DNA from: HXMU1420-13 sp024742815 | GTDB lineage: Bacteria; Bacteroidota; Rhodothermia; Balneolales; Balneolaceae | NCBI GenBank assembly: GCA_024742815.1 | Contig: JANSXX010000010.1 | Location: forward strand, 62,001 to 126,000 | Direction of reading: 5' to 3' | Length of the DNA: 64,000 bases | In this document: positions 34,342 to 43,428 of the stretch, piece by piece | Layout of the letters: each line of letters opens with the position of its first letter | How positions within the stretch are numbered: position 1 is the first letter of the stretch | Program-made: the position numbers and the translations under genes | Notes under the pieces: model-generated | Databases searched by the model: none | Told to the model about the DNA's origin: nothing | The model's input: only the letters and a program-made list of their open reading frames with translations

Positions 34342-35457
34342 ATGGACAAACGGATTGCAGTGTTAGCGGGAGATGGAATTGGTCCCGAAGTTGTAAAGCA
34401 GGCAATAAAAGTACTGGATGCCATTGGGCATCGGTTCTCTCACAATTTTACTTACGATATAGCCTTAGTAGGCGCGGCAGCCATCGATGAAACTGGAAGC
34501 CCATTGCCTGATGAAACGATTGAAGCCTGTAAACTATCGGATGGAGTACTTTTCGGTGCAATTGGTGATCCAAAATATGATAATGATCCTTCTGCGAAAG
34601 TACGTCCGGAGCAAGGACTTCTCAAATTGAGAAAGAGCCTCGGATTGTATGCGAATATACGTCCTGTGCATTTATATAACTCCTTAATCGAACGATCTCC
34701 ATTAAAAGAAAATCGCATTGTAGGAACGGATTTAGTGGTTTATCGCGAGCTTACCGGAGGGATTTATTTTGGAGAAAAGGGGAGAATGAATAATGGAGCT
34801 ACGGCTTTCGACCATTGCGAGTACAGTGTTGTAGAGATTGAACGTGTTGCTAACTTAGCATTTGAAGCCGCACTTCGGAGGCGTAAGAAACTTACCTTGG
34901 TAGATAAAGCGAATGTGCTGGAAACATCACGTTTATGGCGCGAAACTGTTCAGAAATTAGCGAAGAATTTTCCATTGGTGGACGTTGAATATCTGTTTGT
35001 GGACAATGCTGCCATGCAGATTATACAGCGCCCCAATGAGTTTGATGTGATTCTCACTGAAAATATGTTCGGGGATATAATCAGTGATGAAACGAGTGTA
35101 ATTACCGGTTCGATTGGATTGTTACCATCAGCCTCGGTAGGTGACAACACCGCGTTATTCGAGCCCATTCATGGGAGTTATCCGGAAGGCGCAGGGAAGG
35201 ATATTGCCAATCCTGTGGCTACAATTTTATCGGCTGCAATGATGCTCGATCACTTCGAAATGCATGAAGAAGCGAAGCTGGTTCGCAGTACCGTAAAAAA
35301 GGTAATCGACAAAGGACTAGTGACTCCGGATTTAAACCCAGAGAGCTTTATAGCTTGTTCAAAAGTTGGGGATGTAATCAGTTTACTCATCGAATCTGAT
35401 TTGGAAGATGAAAACGCCTTTGATAACCTTTTCGAAGGAAATTTGCCTTTGATTTAA
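34342..35457 (+). CDS. leuB: 3-isopropylmalate dehydrogenase
   Basis: 371 aa. It has GDGIGPEV (10-17), the substrate Arg set in LRKSLGLYANIRPV, VVYRELTGGIYFGEKG (about 131-146) and the NAD loop HGSYPEGAGKDIANP (about 275-289). It oxidises and decarboxylates 3-isopropylmalate to 2-oxoisocaproate, the leucine precursor. It has a ribosome site AGGAG directly upstream and ends leuACDB. Its last roughly 26 codons recur, diverged, at 37276. Confidence 0.96.
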   Translation: MDKRIAVLAGDGIGPEVVKQAIKVLDAIGHRFSHNFTYDIALVGAAAIDETGSPLPDETIEACKLSDGVLFGAIGDPKYDNDPSAKVRPEQGLLKLRKSLGLYANIRPVHLYNSLIERSPLKENRIVGTDLVVYRELTGGIYFGEKGRMNNGATAFDHCEYSVVEIERVANLAFEAALRRRKKLTLVDKANVLETSRLWRETVQKLAKNFPLVDVEYLFVDNAAMQIIQRPNEFDVILTENMFGDIISDETSVITGSIGLLPSASVGDNTALFEPIHGSYPEGAGKDIANPVATILSAAMMLDHFEMHEEAKLVRSTVKKVIDKGLVTPDLNPESFIACSKVGDVISLLIESDLEDENAFDNLFEGNLPLI

Positions 35458-35497
35458 CTGATTTTATGGATATATATCAGAAATAAATTTTTTTGAT

Positions 35498-37261
35498 ATG
35501 TACGTATTTAAAGGTCTTTTTTGGGGATTATTACTCACCTTACCATTGCACACTTATGCGCAAGATGAACTAAAAAATCCAAGAGAAGTTATTGTTTCAA
35601 TCCCTGTTAGTGGGAATACCGTCGACATAACCGGACACGCAAATCATTTAAATGTTTATGGCGGCGAATTCACGTTGGATCGATTTGAAAATCAAGATGA
35701 AGCAATTTTACTTGACGGATTTAATGACTGGGGCTCGATTAGGTATTCGAAAAGTTTAGCACGTCAAGGTGAAATCACATTGTCGATCTGGGCGAAAGGA
35801 GCATCGTCGACGTCCAATTTTACTTCACTCATTGGCAGGGCATCGTTACAAAATGAAGTTAGGGGCATGGACCCAATTGGAATAAGTATAAATGATGGTG
35901 CTGTAATACACATATTTGTGGCTGGAGAGCAGTTAGTGTTGGATGAATACCTAAGCGTTGAGTTAAATATTGATCATTGGAACCATTATGCTATGAGCTA
36001 CAAGCCCGGTGAATATGTGAGTTTATTTGTTAATGGGACTTTGGTTAGAAAATTTGAAACGGATATTCCTCAGATTCTGCGTGAATCACAAAATGATCTA
36101 ATTATAGGGGCATTATCTAAAGCAGAGGTTTTCGGGCGTACTTTTTTTCAGGGAGCAATTGATGAAATATTAGTCGTTCAAAGAGCATTAACACATATTG
36201 AAATTAAAGAGATTTATTCAAAGGGCAGATGGGGAGCAGGAGCTCAAGACCCAATTCTAGACCCTAATTACGAACATTTAGTAGCGTATTTTCCATTTAA
36301 TGGGAATGCGGACGATGAATCAGGAAACTTGAATGATGCTCAAGTTATTGACGCAAAACTTTCTTCTGATCGTTTTGGTAACCCGGTCTCATCCTACTTT
36401 TTTGATGGTGAAGGAGATTATTTAGAAATCCCACACAGCAACGAGTTAAGCTCAGGTTCTAAAACAATTAGCTTTTGGTTTAAGAAAGAAAGTAATGAGA
36501 TTGAAATAAGTAGTCCCGGTTACTATCTGGAATCTTTACTGTATAAAGCATTTGATACTAGTTATTTGCGTGAATACAGTTTTATCATTTCTAGTTCCTC
36601 CTCACCTTTTCACTTGCTTTATCAAACTGGGAATGAAACAGATAATAGCTTAGTCCAACTCAGATTAAATGATTCTATCGAGGCTTTTGAATGGTATCAT
36701 ATTGTAGGAATTATTGATTCTACTGGTTATAACGCACTTTACATTAATGGTACATTAATAGATGAGAGTTACACTAATTTTGAACCCGTTAAGAATAATG
36801 CACCTGTTGTAATTGGTAAGGCCTCTTCGTCATCTTCAAGAGCAAGGTATTTTTTGGGAAAGATTGATGACATAAGGATATATAATGAAGTTCTTAACTT
36901 AGACAATATTCTTTCGTTGTATAGTGAGCAAGGTTTTTTAGAGAACTCAATTTCAGAATTCAATACTTCTACTGATGATGAAACGGAGGATCAGGTTAGA
37001 AATCTTAGATTATATCAAAACTATCCCAATCCGTTTAACCCATCAACTACCATTCAATTTAGTTTGCAGATACAATCTTCAGTCAAATTAGAGGTATTTG
37101 ATATCAAAGGTCATTTGATCGGAACAATTGTTGAATCTCAGCTACCGGTGGGTATTCATAGCTATACCTTTGATGGTAGCGATATTGCATCGGGAATTTA
37201 CTTCTACAAGTTGACTACCGATGATCAATCAATAATCAAAAAACTGACATTGGTGAAATGA
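35498..37261 (+). CDS. Secreted double-LamG protein with type IX C-terminal sorting domain
   Basis: 587 aa with a signal peptide (about 1-21, ending TYAQ). Two LamG/concanavalin-like domains follow (about 45-240 and 265-475), each beginning with an AxYxFNGNADDES-like segment and ending with IDDIRIYN-type strands. The C-terminal 80 residues are a type IX secretion sorting domain (YQNYPNPFNPSTTIQFSL and ending IIKKLTLVK). It is therefore predicted to be exported across the outer membrane and held at the surface. LamG domains bind glycans or protein ligands; none is known here. It lies 40 bases after leuB. Confidence 0.87.
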   Translation: MYVFKGLFWGLLLTLPLHTYAQDELKNPREVIVSIPVSGNTVDITGHANHLNVYGGEFTLDRFENQDEAILLDGFNDWGSIRYSKSLARQGEITLSIWAKGASSTSNFTSLIGRASLQNEVRGMDPIGISINDGAVIHIFVAGEQLVLDEYLSVELNIDHWNHYAMSYKPGEYVSLFVNGTLVRKFETDIPQILRESQNDLIIGALSKAEVFGRTFFQGAIDEILVVQRALTHIEIKEIYSKGRWGAGAQDPILDPNYEHLVAYFPFNGNADDESGNLNDAQVIDAKLSSDRFGNPVSSYFFDGEGDYLEIPHSNELSSGSKTISFWFKKESNEIEISSPGYYLESLLYKAFDTSYLREYSFIISSSSSPFHLLYQTGNETDNSLVQLRLNDSIEAFEWYHIVGIIDSTGYNALYINGTLIDESYTNFEPVKNNAPVVIGKASSSSSRARYFLGKIDDIRIYNEVLNLDNILSLYSEQGFLENSISEFNTSTDDETEDQVRNLRLYQNYPNPFNPSTTIQFSLQIQSSVKLEVFDIKGHLIGTIVESQLPVGIHSYTFDGSDIASGIYFYKLTTDDQSIIKKLTLVK

Positions 37262-37275
37262 TTCGTTCTTGCTTA

Positions 37276-37360
37276 TAAAATCAGTTTACCCATAGAATCT
37301 GATCTGCAATATGAAAAATGCTTCGATAATCTTTTTGAAGAAAACATGTCTTTGATTTAA
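37276..37360 (+). pseudogene. Duplicated 3' end of leuB
   Basis: This stretch translates in one frame as ISLPIESDLQYEKCFDNLFE and ENMSLI then stop, aligned without gaps to the last codons of leuB (ISLLIESDLEDENAFDNLFE...). Nucleotide similarity continues past the stop into TTTAACTG...ATGGATATATAT. The copy lies exactly 1903 bases downstream of the original. It has no start codon of its own and is a relic of a tandem duplication. Confidence 0.85.
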
Positions 37361-37401
37361 CTGTTTATATGGATATATATGGGGTAATTCAATTCAATAT
37401 T

Positions 37402-38133
37402 ATGAAATTTATCTTATTAATTTCCGCTTTCGCTTTATTAACTGCTTCCTGCTCCATTTTAAATCAGAATTCTAAGTCAGAAATACCGGGATTGGTAGCT
37501 CATTATACATTTGAAGGCGACGCTAAAGATGAAAGCAAAAACGGAAATGATGGTGCGATTTTTGGAGCTACTCTTACTAAAGATCGTTTTGGAAAAGAGA
37601 AATCCGCTATGAATTTTGATGGTAACTCTTCCATAATTGTACCCAATAGTGAATCCTTAAATTTCGGTAAATCAGATTTCGCAATTTCATTATGGTTTAA
37701 AGCTGAAAATAATGGGAACGAACAATACCAAATTATTAGAAAAGGGAATGACAACAGGACATTCGGACAAGGTAGATGGGTTATCTCACTTGATAATATT
37801 GGCCGACTTAGATTAGTATTTGAGGATTCAAGTGGGAGCTATTTTTTATTTAATAACAGTAAAGAAAGTTTTTTAGACTCAGAATGGCATCACTTAATCG
37901 CAATATTTGACCGTGATAAATCTCTTTCAGTTTTAGTAGATAATGAATGGATTCTGGAAACAAGCGATATCATTTATTATGGCGATAGCGTGAATAGTGC
38001 TAATCCATTAAAGATTGGTCAGGATGATACTGGTGGGACAAAAAAACGCTTTAACGGTGCTATCGATGATATTAGAATCTATAATCGAGTACTAAGTGAC
38101 ATTGAGTATGCTGACCTATTTTATAACGATTAA
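37402..38133 (+). CDS. LamG-domain lipoprotein
   Basis: 243 aa. The signal peptide ends in a lipobox (LLTASC, Cys about 18), so it is a lipoprotein. One LamG domain (about 30-243) reads LVAHYTFEGDAKDESKNGND, DFAISLWFKAEN and FNGAIDDIRIYNRVLSD. It is similar to the second LamG of the upstream 587-aa protein but has no type IX sorting tail. It is the downstream member of the duplicated leuB-tail/LamG unit. An upstream ATG at 37369 is in frame but would precede the signal peptide. Confidence 0.85.
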   Translation: MKFILLISAFALLTASCSILNQNSKSEIPGLVAHYTFEGDAKDESKNGNDGAIFGATLTKDRFGKEKSAMNFDGNSSIIVPNSESLNFGKSDFAISLWFKAENNGNEQYQIIRKGNDNRTFGQGRWVISLDNIGRLRLVFEDSSGSYFLFNNSKESFLDSEWHHLIAIFDRDKSLSVLVDNEWILETSDIIYYGDSVNSANPLKIGQDDTGGTKKRFNGAIDDIRIYNRVLSDIEYADLFYND

Positions 38134-38160
38134 AAAAGCATTCAAAGTTTTCGGTACTAT

Positions 38161-38190
38161 TTGACAATTCATTTGCCTTTCTCATATTCA
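38161..38190 (+). promoter_or_regulatory. Sigma-70-like promoter upstream of the CBS gene
   Basis: A perfect TTGACA (38161-38166) is followed after 18 bases by TATTCA (38185-38190). It lies about 50 bases before the CBS gene start. Confidence 0.4.
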
Positions 38191-38236
38191 TACATATTAT
38201 TTAAGGGGAAAAATCACAACAAATTGAGGTGTCATC

Positions 38237-38698
38237 ATGGTTATCAGTTATAAAGCCGCTCAACGAAAAGAGCCAAAGTTTAAAGAACAAGCCATTCAGG
38301 TAAAGGACTTTATGACCACCAAGCTCATTACGTTCAAACCGGATGAGTCGATGCATACTGTTATAGAAACTTTGGTGGCAAAAGGAATTTCCGGTGCGCC
38401 AGTGATTGATGACGATGGAAAACTAATTGGTGTTGTTTCGGAAGGGGATTGCCTTAAACAAGTTGTGCGCGGTAAATATTTAAATACTCCTGAACTTATT
38501 GGTTCGGTCGTAAATTATATGACTCCGGAACCCACTTGTGTAGGACCTGAAGAAAACATTATGGAAGTAGCGAAGAAATTCCTTGAACTCAGAATTCGCC
38601 GGTTTCCGGTTCTAGAAAATGGGAAACTGATCGGGCAAATTAGTCAGCGCGATGTAATGGCCGCTATTCAAAACCTGGAGCAAGAACGTTGGAAATAA
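38237..38698 (+). CDS. CBS-domain protein
   Basis: 153 aa, a tandem pair of CBS domains (about 22-80 and 92-150): VKDFMTTKLITFKPDESM, GISGAPVIDDDGKLIGVVSE, and FLELRIRRFPVLENGKLIGQ. CBS pairs bind adenosine nucleotides such as AMP, ATP or SAM and act as energy sensors, usually in combination with another protein. No effector domain is fused and the partner is unknown. GAGGTG lies 7 bases upstream as a ribosome site. Confidence 0.87.
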   Translation: MVISYKAAQRKEPKFKEQAIQVKDFMTTKLITFKPDESMHTVIETLVAKGISGAPVIDDDGKLIGVVSEGDCLKQVVRGKYLNTPELIGSVVNYMTPEPTCVGPEENIMEVAKKFLELRIRRFPVLENGKLIGQISQRDVMAAIQNLEQERWK

Positions 38699-38779
38699 TT
38701 CCCTTGCCGATTCATATCTCACTTTAGAAAAAATCTGGCTACATTCAGCCGAAATCGAAGTTAAATTTATCATTCGGCT

Positions 38780-40369
38780 ATGAAGAAATTCTGCTCAAAG
38801 GCTCTATTACTGTTCATATTTATTGGATTTGCGGCTTGTAATCAAAACCCAGAAACGGGTAACGATGATTACTACCTACCGTGGGAAGAGTTAGGCGAGC
38901 TATTCCATGATGTTCAAATGGAAGGGATTTTCCCCGATTCAAAAACTTTTGTTGATTACACCCCAAAACGAGCACCGCAGGAAATTGTGGCGGACTATCA
39001 GGCGAGTAAAAACGACGAAGATTTTTCCTTAGCAGCATTTGTTGAGGAAAACTTCAATCCACCTTTCCAACCCGGCGCTATTGATGTGGATACCTCAAAA
39101 CCCATGATTGAGCATTTAAATACCTTTTGGGCTAGCCTAACCCGAAGCAGTGAAGATGCCGGAGCATACAGCACACTAATTCCGCTACCTAGCGAATATG
39201 TAGTTCCGGGTGGTCGATTTCGCGAAATTTATTACTGGGATTCTTATTTCACCATGATAGGATTAGGAGTTTCTGGTCGCGTAGATTTGATCGAATCGAT
39301 GCTAGATAATTTTAAGTATCAGGTTGAAACGATCGGGTACATTCCGAATGGAAATCGCACCTACTTTTTGGGGCGAAGTCAGCCCCCATTTTTCGGAGCC
39401 ATGGTTAATTTATACGCACAATATACTTCTGAAGAAGAAGCAGCGAAGTATTTGCCGGCACTTCAGGCCGAATACGATTTCTGGATGGATGGGAAAGATC
39501 GATTATCAGCCGAAAATCCCGTATACCGAAGAGTAGTAAAAATGGGTGATTATGTAGTTAATCGATATCACGATGATTTACCTGAACCCAGACCTGAATC
39601 CTATCTCGAAGACATTGAATTGGCACATGGTATGTCGGATGAACGAGCCACTAAATTGTTTTTAGATTTACGCGCTGCTTGCGAATCTGGATGGGATTTT
39701 AGTGCACGTTGGTTCGAAGATGGAAATGATTTTACCACCATAAGAACCAGTGAAATTGCCCCAATTGATTTGAATTCGATTTTGTATCACACTGAGAATG
39801 TACTCGCCGATTTATATGCAGCTACCGGAAATGAATCCAGAGCGGCTGAGTTTGCCTTACTTGCACAAAAAAGAGCTGATGCTATTAATGATATATTCTG
39901 GAATGAGGATTCGGAACTCTTTATGGATGTGCTATGGGTTGATGGAACATTTACGGAAAGAATAACTGCTGCTAGTTTTTATCCAATGTATTTCAAAGCA
40001 GCAGCAGAAGATCATGGAAAAGCACAAGTTCCACATTTAATGGATAAGCTGCGAAAAGATGGAGGAATGCTCACTTCGGTGTACAAATCAGGACAGCAAT
40101 GGGACGAGCCAAACGGCTGGGCACCACTACAGTGGATTGCATACAAAGGATTAGAGCATTATGGGATGAAAGCTGATGCCAAGAAAATGGCTCAAGATTG
40201 GTTGGCGGTTAACAGAAAAGTATATGCATCAACCGGGAAAATGATGGAAAAATACAACGTTGCCGATACCACCTTACTTGCCGGAGGAGGAGAATATCCC
40301 ACACAAGATGGCTTTGGCTGGACCAATGGCATTGCTTTAGCACTAGATGCCGAGATTGATAAGTATTAG
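38780..40369 (+). CDS. treA: Alpha,alpha-trehalase lipoprotein (GH37)
   Basis: 529 aa. A lipobox (FIGFAAC) follows the signal peptide. GH37 signatures are complete: PGGRFREIYYWDSYF (about 140-154) and QQWDEPNGWAPLQW (about 436-449), with the catalytic Asp near AACESGWDFSARW (about 303-315). The enzyme splits trehalose to two glucose outside the inner membrane, allowing use of environmental trehalose. recQ follows after 9 bases. Confidence 0.93.
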   Translation: MKKFCSKALLLFIFIGFAACNQNPETGNDDYYLPWEELGELFHDVQMEGIFPDSKTFVDYTPKRAPQEIVADYQASKNDEDFSLAAFVEENFNPPFQPGAIDVDTSKPMIEHLNTFWASLTRSSEDAGAYSTLIPLPSEYVVPGGRFREIYYWDSYFTMIGLGVSGRVDLIESMLDNFKYQVETIGYIPNGNRTYFLGRSQPPFFGAMVNLYAQYTSEEEAAKYLPALQAEYDFWMDGKDRLSAENPVYRRVVKMGDYVVNRYHDDLPEPRPESYLEDIELAHGMSDERATKLFLDLRAACESGWDFSARWFEDGNDFTTIRTSEIAPIDLNSILYHTENVLADLYAATGNESRAAEFALLAQKRADAINDIFWNEDSELFMDVLWVDGTFTERITAASFYPMYFKAAAEDHGKAQVPHLMDKLRKDGGMLTSVYKSGQQWDEPNGWAPLQWIAYKGLEHYGMKADAKKMAQDWLAVNRKVYASTGKMMEKYNVADTTLLAGGGEYPTQDGFGWTNGIALALDAEIDKY

Positions 40370-40378
40370 CCTATCGAT

Positions 40379-42319
40379 TTGAATGACGCAACGCAATTAT
40401 TTAAACAAGCGGAATCCAATTTAGCTAAGTATTGGGGATATTCGGGGTTTCGTGATGGACAGGATACAGTGGTCAATTCTGTATTCGCGAGTAAAGATAC
40501 TTTGGTTTTGTTTCCTACCGGCGGAGGGAAATCGTTGTGTTATCAAGTGCCGGCAACGGTATTTGAAGGAATTACTCTAGTGATTTCCCCTTTGGTTGCC
40601 TTAATGCAGGATCAGGTAAAACAACTCAAAGATCGAGGGATTTCGGCGACTTTTATCAACAGTACCATTCCATCTTATGAAGTTGAACAACGTTTAGTGA
40701 ATGCTAGAAATGGCATGTATAAACTGCTTTATTGTGCTCCGGAGCGACTTCATAGTCCGCTTTTCCAGGCCGAAATTCAAAAAATGAATGTGGAATTGGT
40801 AGCCGTAGATGAAGCACATTGTATATCGGAGTGGGGTCATGATTTCCGACCTTCGTATCGAACTATTCGTGAAGCGTTGGCTATACTTCCGGAATCAACA
40901 CGTTGGCTTGCACTTACGGCAACGGCAACGCCAGAAGTAAGAAAAGACATCCTTGATAATCTGCAGTTTGTTGAACCGGCGGTAATTTCTAAAGGATTTG
41001 CCCGGCCAAATTTACTTTGGTGGGTTATCCAATCAGAAAATAAAAAACCCGCCATAGAGCGTTCGATTTTGAAAGCTTCAGAAAAGGGTGATGGATTGAT
41101 GTATGGCGGGACCAGAAAAAATTGCGAACAATGGGCACACAGATTAACTCAAATTGGATTATCAACCGAAGCTTATCATGCCGGAATAGAATCAGAAAAA
41201 AGAAAGCAAATTCAGCAGCGTTGGATTAGTGGAAAAACCCCAATGGTGGTGGCTACCAATGCATTTGGGATGGGAATCGATAAGCCCGATTGCCGATTTG
41301 TGATCCATGAAGAAATGCCTTTTTCCATCGAAGCGTATTATCAAGAAGCAGGGCGGGCGGGGCGCGATGGAGCTGAAAGTTACCCAATTTTATTTTACAG
41401 GGAATCGGATTTCATCCGGGCCAGAAAACGAATTCAGGATAATTATCCAACTTGGGAAGAACTCTCAAAAATATATAACGCTCTGTGCGACGATTTAGGC
41501 TTAGCAATAGGCTCAGATTTGGAGACTTTTACCTCATTAAATGTAGAGAGAATCAAAACCAGATCCGGTCTTCCGATCTCAATCATACGGTCTGGTATAA
41601 AATTGCTAAGCCAATTTGAAGTATTGCTGGTGCAACAGGAAGTGAAACCAAGAGTGCAACTTCAGTTTGTATTAAGCATGGAAATGATTGGGAAATTCAA
41701 AGAACGTTGTGAAAACCCAGATAAAGCTGAATTCTTGGATAAACTTGTACGATTATTCGGTCACCACGCTTTTTCTAACATGGTTGAATTAGAGACAGAG
41801 TTTCTTCTCGATCGTCTGAAAATCGGACGAAATGGACTTATCAAAGCGTTGAATGTTCTTATGCAACACGATCGTGTTCTGATGTACTCGATGCTGGATG
41901 ATAACAGTTTAGTTTGTTTGATCGGCCCCAGAATGCATCTGTTACCCATCCCAAAACCCCAAATTGAAAACTATCGAGATAATCTCCTTGCTAAATTAGA
42001 TTACATGCACGGATATGCAGTAACCGATGTATGTAGAGAAGTGTATCTGCTAAATTATTTCGGGGATGTTCATGCTACAAACTGTGGAAAATGTGACAAT
42101 TGTAAGAGGAGCGGGAAAGCTCAAATAGAACCAACGCAACAAGAGATTAATGCGCTGTATGAAGGGTTGAAGTCAGAAATACTATCTGTAACAGATGTTC
42201 AAAAACAGTTAAGCTGGACCTTCGAGCGAGCACATATTGTACTGTCTTATTTGATTCGAGAGGATATTATTGAGCCGATTACTGAAAAACCCGGTTATTA
42301 CCGCTCAAAGAATCATTAA
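40379..42319 (+). CDS. recQ: RecQ-family ATP-dependent DNA helicase
   Basis: 646 aa. Superfamily 2 motifs: motif 0 YWGYSGFRDGQ (18-28), Walker A PTGGGKS (K51), DEAHCISEWGHDFRP near 143, and GTRKN and YQEAGRAGRDG motifs V/VI. The RQC zinc site is C...NCGKCDNCKR near 570-580. No HRDC domain is evident. It unwinds DNA 3' to 5' in recombination and repair. The start is TTG 40379: the frame is closed at 40367 and no early ATG is in frame. Its 3' end overlaps the convergent DUF4296 gene by 41 bases. Other RecQ paralogs cannot be excluded. Confidence 0.9.
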   Translation: MNDATQLFKQAESNLAKYWGYSGFRDGQDTVVNSVFASKDTLVLFPTGGGKSLCYQVPATVFEGITLVISPLVALMQDQVKQLKDRGISATFINSTIPSYEVEQRLVNARNGMYKLLYCAPERLHSPLFQAEIQKMNVELVAVDEAHCISEWGHDFRPSYRTIREALAILPESTRWLALTATATPEVRKDILDNLQFVEPAVISKGFARPNLLWWVIQSENKKPAIERSILKASEKGDGLMYGGTRKNCEQWAHRLTQIGLSTEAYHAGIESEKRKQIQQRWISGKTPMVVATNAFGMGIDKPDCRFVIHEEMPFSIEAYYQEAGRAGRDGAESYPILFYRESDFIRARKRIQDNYPTWEELSKIYNALCDDLGLAIGSDLETFTSLNVERIKTRSGLPISIIRSGIKLLSQFEVLLVQQEVKPRVQLQFVLSMEMIGKFKERCENPDKAEFLDKLVRLFGHHAFSNMVELETEFLLDRLKIGRNGLIKALNVLMQHDRVLMYSMLDDNSLVCLIGPRMHLLPIPKPQIENYRDNLLAKLDYMHGYAVTDVCREVYLLNYFGDVHATNCGKCDNCKRSGKAQIEPTQQEINALYEGLKSEILSVTDVQKQLSWTFERAHIVLSYLIREDIIEPITEKPGYYRSKNH

Positions 42320-42656
42320 GAACCCGAGTTTCATTTAGAGCATCCAACGATCGTTTTAACCGATTGGAAATAGAATCTAATCGAACGGTTTGTTGCATTG
42401 GTTGGCTCTGATAAAAAGCATGGCTTTCAAGAAACTGCTGTTCAGTTACTTCAAAATGTGCATATAAAGCCAACCTTAAACTGTCTTCATTTGCTACACT
42501 ATCTGCAGATTGAACCAAAGCATTGAATAAATGCACTTCGGTTAACACATTCATGTAGAGCTGTTCGGGTAGAAGGTCAATGGGCGGTGAATACACGGGT
42601 TCTTCTTCACATCCTACAAAAAAAAGGGCTGTAAGCAGCAAAATCAGGAATCGCAT
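42279..42656 (-). CDS. DUF4296 lipoprotein
   Basis: 125 aa. A signal peptide ends in FFVGC, a lipobox. The domain pattern (LLPEQLYMNVLTEVHLFNAL, then the helix with DSISNRL) matches DUF4296, a short helical domain found in Bacteroidota lipoproteins with no known role. Its C-terminal codons overlap recQ (opposite strand). It follows the SDR gene by 3 bases on the same strand. Confidence 0.75.
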   Translation of the reverse strand: MRFLILLLTALFFVGCEEEPVYSPPIDLLPEQLYMNVLTEVHLFNALVQSADSVANEDSLRLALYAHFEVTEQQFLESHAFYQSQPMQQTVRLDSISNRLKRSLDALNETRVLNDSLSGNNRVFQ

Positions 42657-42659
42657 ATC

Positions 42660-43376
42660 CTACTTTTCAGGTGGTTTAGGATTTAACGGTCGCATTGTAA
42701 TTTCGTTGATGAGGAAATTATTAGGTGTTTCCAATACGTATTTGAGTGTTTTTGCGATATCAACGGGATGCATCATATTATCGTGTAACTCTATTGCGTC
42801 AATTCCATCAAAAAATGAGGTGGCAATGGAGCCGGGAAAAAAGCACGAAACTTTAATGCCATCGTATCGAAGTTCCTTAAAAAGAGCTTCACTAAATCCA
42901 CGAAGGCCAAACTTAGTTGCGTTATAAGCAGATATCTTTGGATTCCCCATCAAACCGGCAACAGAAGCAATATTTACAATGTGGCAAACATTAGGATTTT
43001 GCTTCATCTTGGGCACTACGAGGTGCGTGAGGTAAAACACTCCGGATAGATTGACGTCCATCATCGTATTCCAATCTTTCACGCTCAGTTCATCTACATC
43101 ACCAAAAATTCCAAGACCGGCATTATTCACCAAAATATCGGGTTGTTTATCATCAAAGGTAGAGAGTACCCATTCTTCAACATCGTCGTATTTGGTAACG
43201 TCCAAGGTTACCGGGATAAATGAATTGCCCAGTTGCTTCTTAATTTTTGTTAGTTTGTCGGTGCTGCGGGCTAAGCCATAAACGGTGCATCCGGCTTCGA
43301 CCAGAATTTTTGCAAATTCGGTACCGATTCCACTACTGGCTCCTGTAACAATGGCAATTTTAGACGCTAATTTCAT
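42660..43376 (-). CDS. Short-chain dehydrogenase/reductase
   Basis: 238 aa, classical SDR. The cofactor motif is TGASSGIG (11-18), the NNAG motif is N84-G87, and the catalytic triad is S138, Y151 and K155 (YNATK). The absence of acidic residues after beta2 and the basic R37 favour NADPH. The substrate is unknown. It is divergent from coaX across 52 bases that contain a perfect palindrome. Confidence 0.85.
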   Translation of the reverse strand: MKLASKIAIVTGASSGIGTEFAKILVEAGCTVYGLARSTDKLTKIKKQLGNSFIPVTLDVTKYDDVEEWVLSTFDDKQPDILVNNAGLGIFGDVDELSVKDWNTMMDVNLSGVFYLTHLVVPKMKQNPNVCHIVNIASVAGLMGNPKISAYNATKFGLRGFSEALFKELRYDGIKVSCFFPGSIATSFFDGIDAIELHDNMMHPVDIAKTLKYVLETPNNFLINEITMRPLNPKPPEK

Positions 43377-43379
43377 AAC

Positions 43380-43391
43380 AATTGATCAATT
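43380..43391. promoter_or_regulatory. Perfect 12-bp palindrome in the SDR/coaX divergent promoter
   Basis: AATTGATCAATT lies 4 bases upstream of the SDR start and 37 bases before the coaX ATG, in a gap of 52 bases. A regulator binding site is possible but unproven. Confidence 0.3.
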
Positions 43392-43428
43392 ATTTAAACT
43401 ATTATTCTATAGAAGGTAATACAAATTC

